A stretch of DNA of 6,377 bases from JBCDCU01 sp039180865 (GTDB taxonomy: Bacteria; Pseudomonadota; Alphaproteobacteria; Rhizobiales; JACESI01). Positions 1 through 6,377 of the stretch are shown piece by piece (the stretch's first letter is position 1; the number at the start of each line of letters is the position of its first letter). The stretch is taken from the NCBI GenBank assembly GCA_039180865.1, contig JBCDCZ010000267.1, positions 1-6,377 on the forward strand, given 5' to 3'. The notes below the pieces were generated by a model. That model did not search any database and was not told where the DNA came from. It saw only the letters and a list, made by a program, of their open reading frames with translations. Position numbers and translations under genes: made by a program.

Positions 1-38
1 ATGTTCGGTTACCGCCAGCGTTGGAGGACGCACCTTGC

Positions 39-50
39 GGGGGAGGAGGA
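39..50 (+). promoter_or_regulatory. Ribosome binding site setting the AraC-family start
   Basis: The run GGGGGAGGAGGA contains GGAGG at 42-46, eight bases before the ATG at 55. This is close to the ideal Shine-Dalgarno arrangement and is the main reason for choosing the start at 55 over the ATG at base 1. Confidence 0.7.
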
Positions 51-54
51 CACC

Positions 55-897
55 ATGAGCTCAGCGCTTGCCGTGAGTCACGGCGGCTTTGGCCGTGCCG
101 CGATCTACGCCCACGACCGCCCGATGATCACCCACGCCCATAGAGAAGGTCACCTGATCTTCCGAATATCCGGAGCACCGGCGACCGTGAAAGTCGGTTC
201 CGTCTCTGTCGATTGCGACGGATCAATGGCGGCTGCCGTTAGTCCATGGGAACCGCATTCCTTCTCATTTCAGGAAGATGCGCCCTGCGTCACGTTGGTC
301 CTCTACATCAAACCGATGTGGTTTTTGGAAAACTCTGGATCAGCCGATTATGCCCTCAACTTCGGAACATGTCGGGTACCGCTTTCGGGCGATCTGCCTT
401 CGCTTGTGCGAAAACTGACGGCGTTGATGCTCGAAGACAGCGGCGACATAAACGTTGAGACAATCCTGATCGAGCTTGCGAAACGTTGTTACGAAGTATC
501 GTGGAAAGACCGTCAGCGGCCCTGTTCTGCGATCCATCGCCGCCGCTTCAGCGATTTCCGCGTCAGGCGTTCTCAGGAGCTTATGAAAAGCTATCTGTCA
601 TGCCACAACGGACTGGATGCCCTCGCACAGGAAGTAGGCCTTTCTCGGCCGCATTTCTTCAAACTTTTCAAGAAGCAAACCGGTGTCACGCCAAACATCT
701 ATTTCAACACGTTGCGTGCGGAACAGGCCATCGAAGATCTGACTGCCAGCCGGAAGAGCGTTACCGACATTGCCTATGATCTCGGCTTCGCTTCACAGGC
801 ATCATTCACGCGGTTCTTCTCACAGAATGTAGGGATCGCTCCGTCTGACTATCGACGCACTGCACAAACGATCAGTCACCGTGATTTAGCGACCTAA
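55..897 (+). CDS. AraC-family transcriptional regulator
   Basis: A 280-residue DNA-binding regulator. Residues ~10-95 look like an AraC-type cupin sensor domain (His-rich stretch HAHREGH followed by alternating hydrophobic strands). Residues ~163-270 form the AraC/XylS double helix-turn-helix: first HTH around 185-211 (LAQEVGLSRPHFFKLFKKQTG), second around 233-268 (VTDIAYDLGFASQASFTRFF) ending in the family hallmark GIAPSDYRR. The frame is open back to an ATG at base 1, but the ATG at 55 is preferred because a strong purine-rich ribosome site (39-50) lies just before it, and the 18 extra residues do not look like part of the sensor domain. It lies 196 bases upstream of the transporter genes on the same strand, so it is a good candidate for their regulator. 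The inducer is unknown. The family call is firm; the target is inferred from position only. Confidence 0.93.
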   Translation: MSSALAVSHGGFGRAAIYAHDRPMITHAHREGHLIFRISGAPATVKVGSVSVDCDGSMAAAVSPWEPHSFSFQEDAPCVTLVLYIKPMWFLENSGSADYALNFGTCRVPLSGDLPSLVRKLTALMLEDSGDINVETILIELAKRCYEVSWKDRQRPCSAIHRRRFSDFRVRRSQELMKSYLSCHNGLDALAQEVGLSRPHFFKLFKKQTGVTPNIYFNTLRAEQAIEDLTASRKSVTDIAYDLGFASQASFTRFFSQNVGIAPSDYRRTAQTISHRDLAT

Positions 898-898
898 A

Positions 899-928
899 GG
901 AAACGTCCGATACTTCTGGATACGTTCC
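899..928. promoter_or_regulatory. Imperfect repeat pair, candidate operator
   Basis: Two similar segments, GGAAACGTCC (899-908) and GGATACGTTCC (918-928), lie directly after the regulator's stop codon and are offset by 19-20 bases, close to two helical turns. Each is also partly palindromic. AraC-family proteins commonly bind pairs of similar half-sites about 21 bases apart, so this could be the site through which the upstream regulator acts on the transporter operon. The match is visual only and a weak hairpin or chance similarity is also possible. Confidence 0.22.
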
Positions 929-952
929 AAGGCCCTGCGATTAGCTAAGCTT

Positions 953-981
953 GCACGTGCGACAAAGTGATTTGCTCGCAC
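953..981. promoter_or_regulatory. Small palindrome and inverted repeat in the operon leader
   Basis: GCACGTGC at 953-960 is a perfect 8-base palindrome. The overlapping GTGCGA (957-962) is repeated in inverted form as TCGCAC (976-981) with 13 bases between. It sits about 115-140 bases upstream of the first permease gene, where an operator or promoter would be expected. I could not pick out a convincing -35/-10 pair in the gap, so the role stays open. Confidence 0.18.
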
Positions 982-1013
982 TGTTTGAAGCTGATCAGCA
1001 AGCGGAGCCAAGA

Positions 1014-1097
1014 GTGACGACACCAGTTCGTCCGACAAAGCAGCCGGACGCCCGGCAGGACACCGCTGTCAGCGCGGCGCAGGACGCCGCGTCATGA
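1014..1097 (+). CDS. Possible 27-codon leader peptide or gene remnant
   Basis: A short reading frame starts at GTG 1014, six bases after GGAG (1004-1007), and ends at TGA 1095-1097, overlapping the permease start as ATGA. The predicted peptide is rich in Ala, Thr, Pro, Gln and Asp, has no membrane segment and resembles nothing I recognise. About 20 of its 27 third positions are G or C. The overlap copies the 4-base overlaps elsewhere in this operon, which suggests translational coupling. The frame stays open back to 945, just after a TAG at 942-944, so it could also be the tail of a decayed gene. At this length it may simply be chance. Confidence 0.2.
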   Translation: MTTPVRPTKQPDARQDTAVSAAQDAAS

Positions 1098-2116
1098 GAC
1101 GCTTTGCGCAAACGCACCCCTTCTGGTCGGCCATTATCGTTCTTGCCGTACTTATTCTGATTTATCTGATTTTCGCAGCTTGGCCGAAATGGCTGGTTGA
1201 GCTCATCGGGCGCAAGAAGATCTTTCTGAATGCTTTGTTCAACGGGATCACCCTTGGAGGACTCTACTTTCTGGTCGCATCGGGCTTCACATTGATTTTT
1301 GGTTTGATGCGGAACGTCAATCTCGCCCACGGCTCGCTCTATCTGCTTGGCGGCTATATCGGCTTTTTCGTCGCCGATTACACCGGTATGTGGCTTCTCG
1401 CATTTCCGGTCGCGTTTATTCTCGTCGCCATCATCGGGATCTTGATGCAGATCTTTGTCTTCCGTCTTATGGAAGGCCAAGACCTACGCCAGACCCTTGT
1501 CACGATTGGGCTTTCGATAGTCCTAGCCGACCTTATGCTCTGGGGGTTCGGTGGAGATTTTTACAATATTACGCCACCTCAATGGCTTTCCGGTCCACTC
1601 GAAACGGGCCTTGTCACATCCGAGAGGGTCCGGCGGTCCGGAGAAGTCGTCACCAGCTATCTCAAATATCCGATGGTGCGGATCGTGATTTTCGCGGCAT
1701 CCGTTGCGATCGGAATTGGTATTTGGCTGCTCCTCAACAAAACGCGGATTGGCATGCTGGTCCGTGCAGGCGTCGATGATCGCGATATGCTGTCAGCAAC
1801 CGGCGCACCGGTCCAATGGGTTTTCCTTGGGGTCTTTGCCTTCGGCGCCGGGCTTGCAGGGATGGCAGGCGTCGTCGGCGGAACCTTCCAGTCGGTGGCG
1901 CCGGGTGAGGATATTCGCTTCCTTCTCGCTTCACTTGTGGTCGTCATCGTCGGCGGGATGGGGTCGATTCCAGGTGCTGCTCTCGGCGCGCTCCTGATCG
2001 GGCTCGCCGAACAATTCGGTTCGGTCTACTTCCCGACCTATGCGGTCGTTTTGACATTCCTGATCATGGTGCTTGTGTTGGCGTTCCGCCCACAGGGCCT
2101 TCTCGGGAGGGCGTGA
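1094..2116 (+). CDS. LivH-type ABC transporter permease
   Basis: A 340-residue inner-membrane permease of the branched-chain amino acid/urea-like (HAAT) importer family, half of the membrane channel. Many hydrophobic segments are evident. Family marks include the segment NALFNGITLGGLYFLVASG (~46-64) with the following NVNLAHGSLYLLGGY; the cytoplasmic coupling loop around VRAGVDDRDMLSATG (223-237), which docks to the ATPase; GGMGSIPGA (287-295); and the C-terminal FRPQGLLGR. At 340 residues it is longer than the roughly 290-310 usual for LivH, because of an added N-terminal hydrophobic segment at ~12-30. The start is preceded by AGGA at 1081-1084; no ATG, GTG or TTG lies between it and the in-frame TGA at 992. 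It is followed directly by the LivM-type gene. The substrate cannot be read from the sequence: amino acids, urea, amides and other small compounds all occur in this family. Confidence 0.93.
   Translation: MRRFAQTHPFWSAIIVLAVLILIYLIFAAWPKWLVELIGRKKIFLNALFNGITLGGLYFLVASGFTLIFGLMRNVNLAHGSLYLLGGYIGFFVADYTGMWLLAFPVAFILVAIIGILMQIFVFRLMEGQDLRQTLVTIGLSIVLADLMLWGFGGDFYNITPPQWLSGPLETGLVTSERVRRSGEVVTSYLKYPMVRIVIFAASVAIGIGIWLLLNKTRIGMLVRAGVDDRDMLSATGAPVQWVFLGVFAFGAGLAGMAGVVGGTFQSVAPGEDIRFLLASLVVVIVGGMGSIPGAALGALLIGLAEQFGSVYFPTYAVVLTFLIMVLVLAFRPQGLLGRA
2105..2110 (+). promoter_or_regulatory. Ribosome binding site setting the LivM-type start
   Basis: GGGAGG lies inside the last codons of the upstream permease. 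It is eight bases before the ATG at 2119 but only two before the GTG at 2113, so it favours the ATG. Confidence 0.6.
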
Positions 2117-2118
2117 GA

Positions 2119-3189
2119 ATGGCCCTTCATGATCTCGAACGCCCTTACGATCCAACGAGTGCCGAAGGCCGGGTTGCGCGACACTGGTTCGAGCGCATCC
2201 CCACAGCCTACTGGATCGTTGTTTTCCTGCTGATCACAATGCCGGTCTACGCATCGAACTTCGTTCTCTTCCAAATTTTCGGCTGGTCGTTCATCCTAGG
2301 AATGATCGCGACGTCCCTGATGTTCCTCGCCGGATATGGAGGAATGGTCAGCCTTGCTCAAATGACCTTTGCCGGTGTCGCGGGCTATTCGATCGCGATC
2401 TTTGGTGAGAGCGCAATCACAACGATCAGTCAGGGGTGGCCGTTTTACGTCGCGATCCCACTTGCCCTCATCGTTACGGTCCTGTTCGCGACCGGAATCG
2501 GATGGTTGGCGGTGCGTACCGAGGGCATCTACACGATTATGATTACACTCGCGATTGCCGCCGCATTCTTCTACTTTACACGCCAGAACTACGACATTTT
2601 CAATGGATTTCAGGGCTTCAACTCCGTCCTGCCACCGCCGCTCTTCGGAGTCGATTGGCGCGAGGCGATCCCGTTCTATTATCTCACCTTGTTCTTTGCG
2701 GCAGCGACCTATTTCGCGGTCTTGTATCTGAGCCGCGCTCCGTTCGGCCTTGCCCTTCAGGGGGTCCGCGATAATCCAAGGCGGATGGCCGCCCTTGGCT
2801 TCAACGTGACGGGGCACCGGGTCGCGGCCTATGCATTCTCTGCCATTCCGGCTGGCCTCGGCGGCATATTGCTCACCTGGCAGACGAGCCAGATCTCGCC
2901 CGGCACAATCTCACTGCAACCGGTAATCGATGTTCTGGTGATTGCGGTTGTCGGAGGTTTGAGCCACCCGATTGGTCCCTTCATCGGCGCATTTCTGTAC
3001 GTGGTTTTGAAAACCTTTGCTGTCGACGTTCTCATTGCGGTCGGCCTTGGCGGTGAGCGGTTCCAATTACTGATCGGCCTTGGCTTCCTCATAGTTGTCT
3101 ATGTGTCGTCCGACGGACTCATCGGCATCTGGCGCAAGATCCGCGAAAGCCGCAACCGTGATCCCTTCCGCAAAAGGGAGGGCGAATGA
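2119..3189 (+). CDS. LivM-type ABC transporter permease
   Basis: A 356-residue inner-membrane permease, the second channel subunit alongside the LivH-type protein. A ~28-residue charged N-terminal tail is followed by several hydrophobic spans starting near YWIVVFLLITMPVY. Family marks are GYGGMVSLAQMTFAGVAGY (72-90), the ATPase-docking loop ALQGVRDNPRRMAALGFN with RDNP at 217-220, and VVGGLSHPIGPFIGA with GGLSHP at 279-284. The C-terminus is a charged, Arg-rich tail. Length is normal for LivM. A GTG at 2113 would overlap the previous stop as GTGA and add two residues, but the ribosome site at 2105-2110 is better spaced for ATG 2119. Its stop overlaps the next gene as ATGA, implying coupled translation. 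The transported compound is unknown. Confidence 0.93.
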   Translation: MALHDLERPYDPTSAEGRVARHWFERIPTAYWIVVFLLITMPVYASNFVLFQIFGWSFILGMIATSLMFLAGYGGMVSLAQMTFAGVAGYSIAIFGESAITTISQGWPFYVAIPLALIVTVLFATGIGWLAVRTEGIYTIMITLAIAAAFFYFTRQNYDIFNGFQGFNSVLPPPLFGVDWREAIPFYYLTLFFAAATYFAVLYLSRAPFGLALQGVRDNPRRMAALGFNVTGHRVAAYAFSAIPAGLGGILLTWQTSQISPGTISLQPVIDVLVIAVVGGLSHPIGPFIGAFLYVVLKTFAVDVLIAVGLGGERFQLLIGLGFLIVVYVSSDGLIGIWRKIRESRNRDPFRKREGE

Positions 3190-3959
3190 GCGGCCTTGCG
3201 AACATGACCGGGACGGAAAACGCCCTCGAACTCCGCGATGTGTCTAAAACATTCGGCGCGCTCGCAGCCTTGAGCGGAATTGAGCTTGTGGTGAAACCGG
3301 GCGAACGCCGCGCTGTCCTTGGCTCAAACGGTGCCGGTAAAACAACGCTCTTCAACTGCATTACAGGTGACTTTCCACCGTCCTCGGGTTCGATCCGATT
3401 TTTCGGCGAGGACGTAACCGCGTTTCCACCGCAAGAGCGGATCCGGCGCGGTTTGCGGCGGACCTATCAGATTTCGCTCCTTTTCCATGGCCTCACGGTT
3501 CTCGACAACATTTATCTTGCCTGTCTTGGCGTTAGTCGCGGCCGTTTTTCGTTTCTACGGCCAAGACGGGACGATGCGCTCGTTGCCGCGTCAGAGCGTT
3601 TGGTTGAACTGGTGCATCTGGACGCGGTGAAAGATTCCAGCGTGAGCGACCTTTCCTATGGCCAGCAACGCCAACTTGAAGTCGCGATGGCTCTATCCGG
3701 CGCTCCGCGTTTCATTTTGTTCGATGAACCTGCAGCAGGTTTGAGTCCTGCAGAGCGCCGAGAACTCATAGAGATCCTCACAAATCTCCCGAGCCATATG
3801 GGCTTCATCATCATCGAACACGACATGGATGTGGCGCTGCGCGTCTCCGATTACGTCACGATGATGCACAACGGAGAGATCTTCAAAGAAGGGCGGCCGG
3901 CGGAGATCGAAGAAGATCCGGAAGTTCAGGCCCTTTATCTCGGGGGGGCGGAGCATTGA
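3186..3959 (+). CDS. LivG-type ABC transporter ATP-binding protein
   Basis: A 257-residue cytoplasmic ATPase that powers the importer, pairing with the LivF-type domain encoded next. All motifs are intact: Walker A GSNGAGKT (46-53), Q-loop Gln95, signature LSYGQQ (156-161, the LivG variant of LSGGQ), Walker B FILFDE (176-181), and switch His212 in IIIEHDMD. The C-terminal segment with YVTMMHNGEIFKEG and PEVQALYLGG is typical of LivG, and length is normal. The start overlaps the LivM stop as ATGA and has AGGGAGGG just upstream; Met7 (3204) is a possible but less well supported start. The gene ends with a run of seven G (3942-3948) and overlaps the next gene by four bases. Confidence 0.95.
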   Translation: MSGLANMTGTENALELRDVSKTFGALAALSGIELVVKPGERRAVLGSNGAGKTTLFNCITGDFPPSSGSIRFFGEDVTAFPPQERIRRGLRRTYQISLLFHGLTVLDNIYLACLGVSRGRFSFLRPRRDDALVAASERLVELVHLDAVKDSSVSDLSYGQQRQLEVAMALSGAPRFILFDEPAAGLSPAERRELIEILTNLPSHMGFIIIEHDMDVALRVSDYVTMMHNGEIFKEGRPAEIEEDPEVQALYLGGAEH

Positions 3960-6112
3960 CGAATCCGAGCCTCCAGATACGCGACCTCAACGTCTATTAT
4001 GGCCACTCCCATGCGCTGCAAGGTGTGAACCTGACTTTACCGAAGGGCGTTCTGAGCGTCGTCGGCCGCAATGGGATGGGAAAGACCACGCTTTGCAAGG
4101 CAATTATGGGTCTTGTGCCGGTCGCCTCCGGGACAATCTCGATGGCCGGTCGCGAGATTTCAAAGCTCGACCCTGTCCAAACTGCACGGCTTGGTATCGG
4201 ATATGTGCCGCAGGGGCGGCGGCTCTGGCCCTCATTGACCGTGGATGAGCATTTGCGGCTCGTCGCAAAACGCGGCGGCGCGTGGAGCATTGAACGGATT
4301 TACTCGACGTTCCCGCGCCTTGCCGAACGCAGGCAAAATGGCGGCGGACAGCTTTCGGGCGGCGAACAGCAGATGCTCGCAATCGGCCGGGCACTGCTTC
4401 TCAATCCACGGCTGCTCGTGATGGACGAACCGACCGAAGGCCTTGCGCCGGTCATCGTCAATCAGGTCGAGGAGATGCTGATACGCCTAGGTCAGGAAGG
4501 CGACATCGATGTCCTCGTGATCGAACAGAATATCGGCGTTGCCTGCGCGGTCGCCTCAGAAGTCGCGATCATGGTCAATGGCCGGATCAACCGTGTCATG
4601 GATTCAGAAATCCTCTCCGGAGACCGGGATCTTCAACAAGCGCTTCTCGGCGTCGGACGCCATGCGCATGACGAAACCGATCAGGAAGAGACCGTCAAAA
4701 CAGGATCCGATGCAGCCCCGGCGAACGGCATCACTCGCATTTATGTGTCGAACCCAAACCCGCCGACCCGCTGGTCCAGGCCGGTCCCGGTCCGCGTTCT
4801 CGAGCAATCCGCGCGCACCCAAACTGGCCTTCCGTCAGCGGCGAATGTCGTGCCCCTGGTGAGCACGCAACGCTCGTCTCAACGCGGTGGCATTGTCTAT
4901 GTCTGTGGAACCTTCGACACGAAGGGGCGGGAGCTTGACTATATGGCCGATCTCGTGCGGGAAAGCAGCCTCATTGTCAGAACCGTCGATCTCTCAACGT
5001 CCGGCGGGCGGTCGGGCGCCGACATTCCTCCCCATGTAGTCGCGGCCCACCATCCACGAGGTGCTGCTGCCGTCTTCACCGGAGATAGAGGGACTGCGGT
5101 CGCCGGTATGACGCTCGCTTTCGAGCGTTGGGTGAAAAACACGGGCGATATCGGCGGGCTCTTGTCAGCCGGGGGCTCGGGGGGAACGGCCCTGGTGTCT
5201 CCAGGGTTTCGCGTTTTGCCGGTAGGCGTGCCGAAGCTCATCATTTCTACGGTGGCAAGCGGTAACACCGAGCAATATGTCGGCCCCTCCGATATCACCA
5301 TGATGTACTCGGTGGCTGACGTGCAGGGTCTCAACTCGATCACACGGCCAGTCTTGGCGAACGGTGCTGCGGCTCTCGCAGGAATGGTTCGGGCCCGCCA
5401 GAAACCGCAGCCCGAAACGGATGGAAAACCAGCCATCGGCATAACCATGTTCGGTGTCACCACGCCATGTGTGCAGATGGTCTCGAAGATGCTGGAAGCA
5501 GACTATGATTGCCTGGTCTTCCACGCGACCGGCGTTGGCGGCAGATCGATGGAAAAACTGCTCGATTCCGGCTTGCTTGAAGCCGTTATCGATCTCACCA
5601 CCACAGAGGTTTGCGACATGGTCGCGGGTGGCGTATTCGCAGCGACCGGAGAGCGGTTCGATGCGTCGATCCGGGCGGGCGGGGCCTATATCGGGGCGTG
5701 CGGTGCGCTCGACATGGTGAACTTCAACGCGCCCGATACCATCCCCGAACGCTATCGCGGCCGTCTGTTCTACGAACACAATCCGCAAATCACGCTGATG
5801 CGCACCACGCCCAACGAATGCGTGAAAATGGCTGAGTTCATTGGCGAAAAACTGAACCGCATGAGCGGTCCGGTCCGCTTCTTCCTGAATGAGGGTGGTG
5901 TCAGCCTTCTCGATAGTCCGGGTCAACCGTTCTGGGACCCGGCGGCCAATAAGGCACTCTTCGAAACGCTTGAAGCCGTCGTGCGCCATACCGCCAACCG
6001 GCAATTGGTGCGCGTGCCCCATAACATCAACGATCCCGAATTCGCCGACCTCGTCGTCAGAACGTTCCGTTCCTTCAACGGCCGGCCTGAACGCGAACGC
6101 AAAGGAGCCTGA
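3956..6112 (+). CDS. LivF-type ABC ATPase fused to UPF0261/Tm-1-like domain
   Basis: A 718-residue two-part cytoplasmic protein. Residues 1-~236 are a complete LivF-type ATPase: Walker A GRNGMGKT (37-44), Q-loop Gln86, signature LSGGE (133-137), Walker B LLVMDE (153-158), and VIEQN at the switch position, as is usual for LivF. Residues ~237-311 form a linker, first acidic and then rich in Pro and Arg, without a recognised fold. Residues ~312-718 are a full-length UPF0261 (Tm-1-like ATP-binding) protein: GTFDTKG (318-324), GGSGGT (406-411), STVASGN (431-437), VGPSDI (442-447), MFGVTTPC (498-505) and FHATGVGG (522-529). Plant Tm-1, whose N-terminal part is this domain, binds ATP; the bacterial role is unknown. 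The start is a TTG overlapping the LivG stop as TTGA; no better start precedes the first ATPase strand. The frame is continuous and both halves are complete, so the fusion looks genuine. I infer a coupling of uptake to processing. Confidence 0.92.
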   Translation: MTNPSLQIRDLNVYYGHSHALQGVNLTLPKGVLSVVGRNGMGKTTLCKAIMGLVPVASGTISMAGREISKLDPVQTARLGIGYVPQGRRLWPSLTVDEHLRLVAKRGGAWSIERIYSTFPRLAERRQNGGGQLSGGEQQMLAIGRALLLNPRLLVMDEPTEGLAPVIVNQVEEMLIRLGQEGDIDVLVIEQNIGVACAVASEVAIMVNGRINRVMDSEILSGDRDLQQALLGVGRHAHDETDQEETVKTGSDAAPANGITRIYVSNPNPPTRWSRPVPVRVLEQSARTQTGLPSAANVVPLVSTQRSSQRGGIVYVCGTFDTKGRELDYMADLVRESSLIVRTVDLSTSGGRSGADIPPHVVAAHHPRGAAAVFTGDRGTAVAGMTLAFERWVKNTGDIGGLLSAGGSGGTALVSPGFRVLPVGVPKLIISTVASGNTEQYVGPSDITMMYSVADVQGLNSITRPVLANGAAALAGMVRARQKPQPETDGKPAIGITMFGVTTPCVQMVSKMLEADYDCLVFHATGVGGRSMEKLLDSGLLEAVIDLTTTEVCDMVAGGVFAATGERFDASIRAGGAYIGACGALDMVNFNAPDTIPERYRGRLFYEHNPQITLMRTTPNECVKMAEFIGEKLNRMSGPVRFFLNEGGVSLLDSPGQPFWDPAANKALFETLEAVVRHTANRQLVRVPHNINDPEFADLVVRTFRSFNGRPERERKGA

Positions 6113-6117
6113 TCAGA

Positions 6118-6377
6118 ATGTTTCAGCGTACAGATCTCATGGCAAAATTCCGCAAGATGCGGGACGACGGTGAACCGATCATCGGTGGCGGCGCCGGAAC
6201 AGGGCTCTCGGCGAAGTGTGAAGAAGCGGGCGGCATCGATCTAATCGTCATCTACAATTCCGGGCGCTATCGGATGGCCGGTCGCGGCTCGCTTGCTGGC
6301 TTAATGCCCTATGGTGATGCGAATGGCGTGGTCATGGAAATGGCAGGAGAGGTTCTCCCGGTTGTCAAGAACACACC
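6118..6377 (+). CDS. PEP-hydrolase-like TIM-barrel protein, 5' part
   Basis: The first 86 codons of a gene cut by the window end; no stop is reached. The N-terminus matches the phosphoenolpyruvate-hydrolase-like family (PF09370, a TIM barrel related to PEP mutase/isocitrate lyase-type and IGPS barrels). Visible marks are IIGGGAGTGLSAKCEEAGG (~21-39), DLIVIYNSGRYRMAGRGSLAG (~41-61), MPYGDAN (~63-69) and EVLPVVKNT at the cut. Ribosome site AAAGGAG (6101-6107) lies ten bases before the ATG, inside the end of the fusion gene, and only five bases separate that gene's stop from this start. In plants and fungi this domain is the C-terminal half of Tm-1-type proteins, behind UPF0261, which matches the gene order here. 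The reaction is not established; the family name reflects similarity, not a proven activity. Confidence 0.9.
   Translation, partial: MFQRTDLMAKFRKMRDDGEPIIGGGAGTGLSAKCEEAGGIDLIVIYNSGRYRMAGRGSLAGLMPYGDANGVVMEMAGEVLPVVKNT

Noticed and set aside
1..54. ATG at base 1 as the start of the AraC-family protein
   Set aside because: The window begins exactly there, so no upstream ribosome site can be seen, and the strong site at 39-50 points to ATG 55. The 18 extra codons add nothing recognisable.
995..1480. A 161-codon open frame on the - strand across the operon leader and permease start
   Set aside because: Its product is highly charged with no recognisable domain, and it is the complement of hydrophobic permease codons. 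It is not supported as a gene.
3729..3756. Repeated CCTGCAG in the LivG-type gene
   Set aside because: The repeats fall within the conserved codons after Walker B (EPAAGLSPAE), so coding constraint explains them.
4523..4531. Gln in place of the switch His in the LivF-type ATPase (EQN)
   Set aside because: This is the normal form in LivF-type ATPases and does not suggest a dead enzyme.
4539..4862. A + strand frame across the ATPase/UPF0261 junction, considered as a sign of frameshift
   Set aside because: The main frame is continuous through the junction and carries both complete domains. The alternative frame has no domain and no clear ribosome site.
5165..6022. A 285-codon open frame on the - strand
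   Set aside because: It lies wholly opposite the UPF0261 domain, whose conserved motifs are unmistakable. The antisense product has a biased His/Arg-rich composition and no recognisable domain, as expected of a shadow in GC-rich DNA.

Overview
The window reads as part of a catabolic or uptake operon from an alphaproteobacterium, most likely of the Rhizobiales. That placement is an inference from moderately high GC, strong GC bias at third codon positions, tight gene packing and the general look of the proteins. Nothing in the window fixes the genus. All genes are on the + strand and no RNA genes, insertion sequences, CRISPR arrays or clear terminators were seen.

Layout: (1) 55-897, an AraC-family regulator; (2) 898-1093, a non-coding gap with imperfect repeats, a small palindrome and a possible 27-codon leader ORF; (3) 1094-2116 and 2119-3189, the two membrane permeases of a LivH/LivM-type (branched-chain amino acid/urea-like, HAAT family) ABC importer; (4) 3186-3959, the LivG-type ATPase; (5) 3956-6112, a single 718-residue protein whose N-terminal third is a complete LivF-type ATPase and whose C-terminal ~405 residues are a complete UPF0261/Tm-1-like ATP-binding protein; (6) 6118 to the window end, the first 86 codons of a phosphoenolpyruvate-hydrolase-like TIM-barrel protein. 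The transporter genes have their stop codons overlapping or almost touching the next start, and the last gene follows five bases after the fusion gene, so this is very probably one transcript.

The outstanding feature is the fusion. UPF0261 and the PEP-hydrolase-like TIM barrel are the two halves of eukaryotic Tm-1-type proteins, and in bacteria they are usually neighbouring genes of unknown function. Here the UPF0261 half is covalently tied to the ATPase of an importer and the TIM-barrel half is the next gene. The simplest reading is that the importer brings in a small organic compound that the UPF0261/TIM-barrel pair processes, with the AraC protein as the likely regulator. No periplasmic substrate-binding protein gene is visible, so the substrate cannot be guessed from this window; that gene may lie downstream of the cut.
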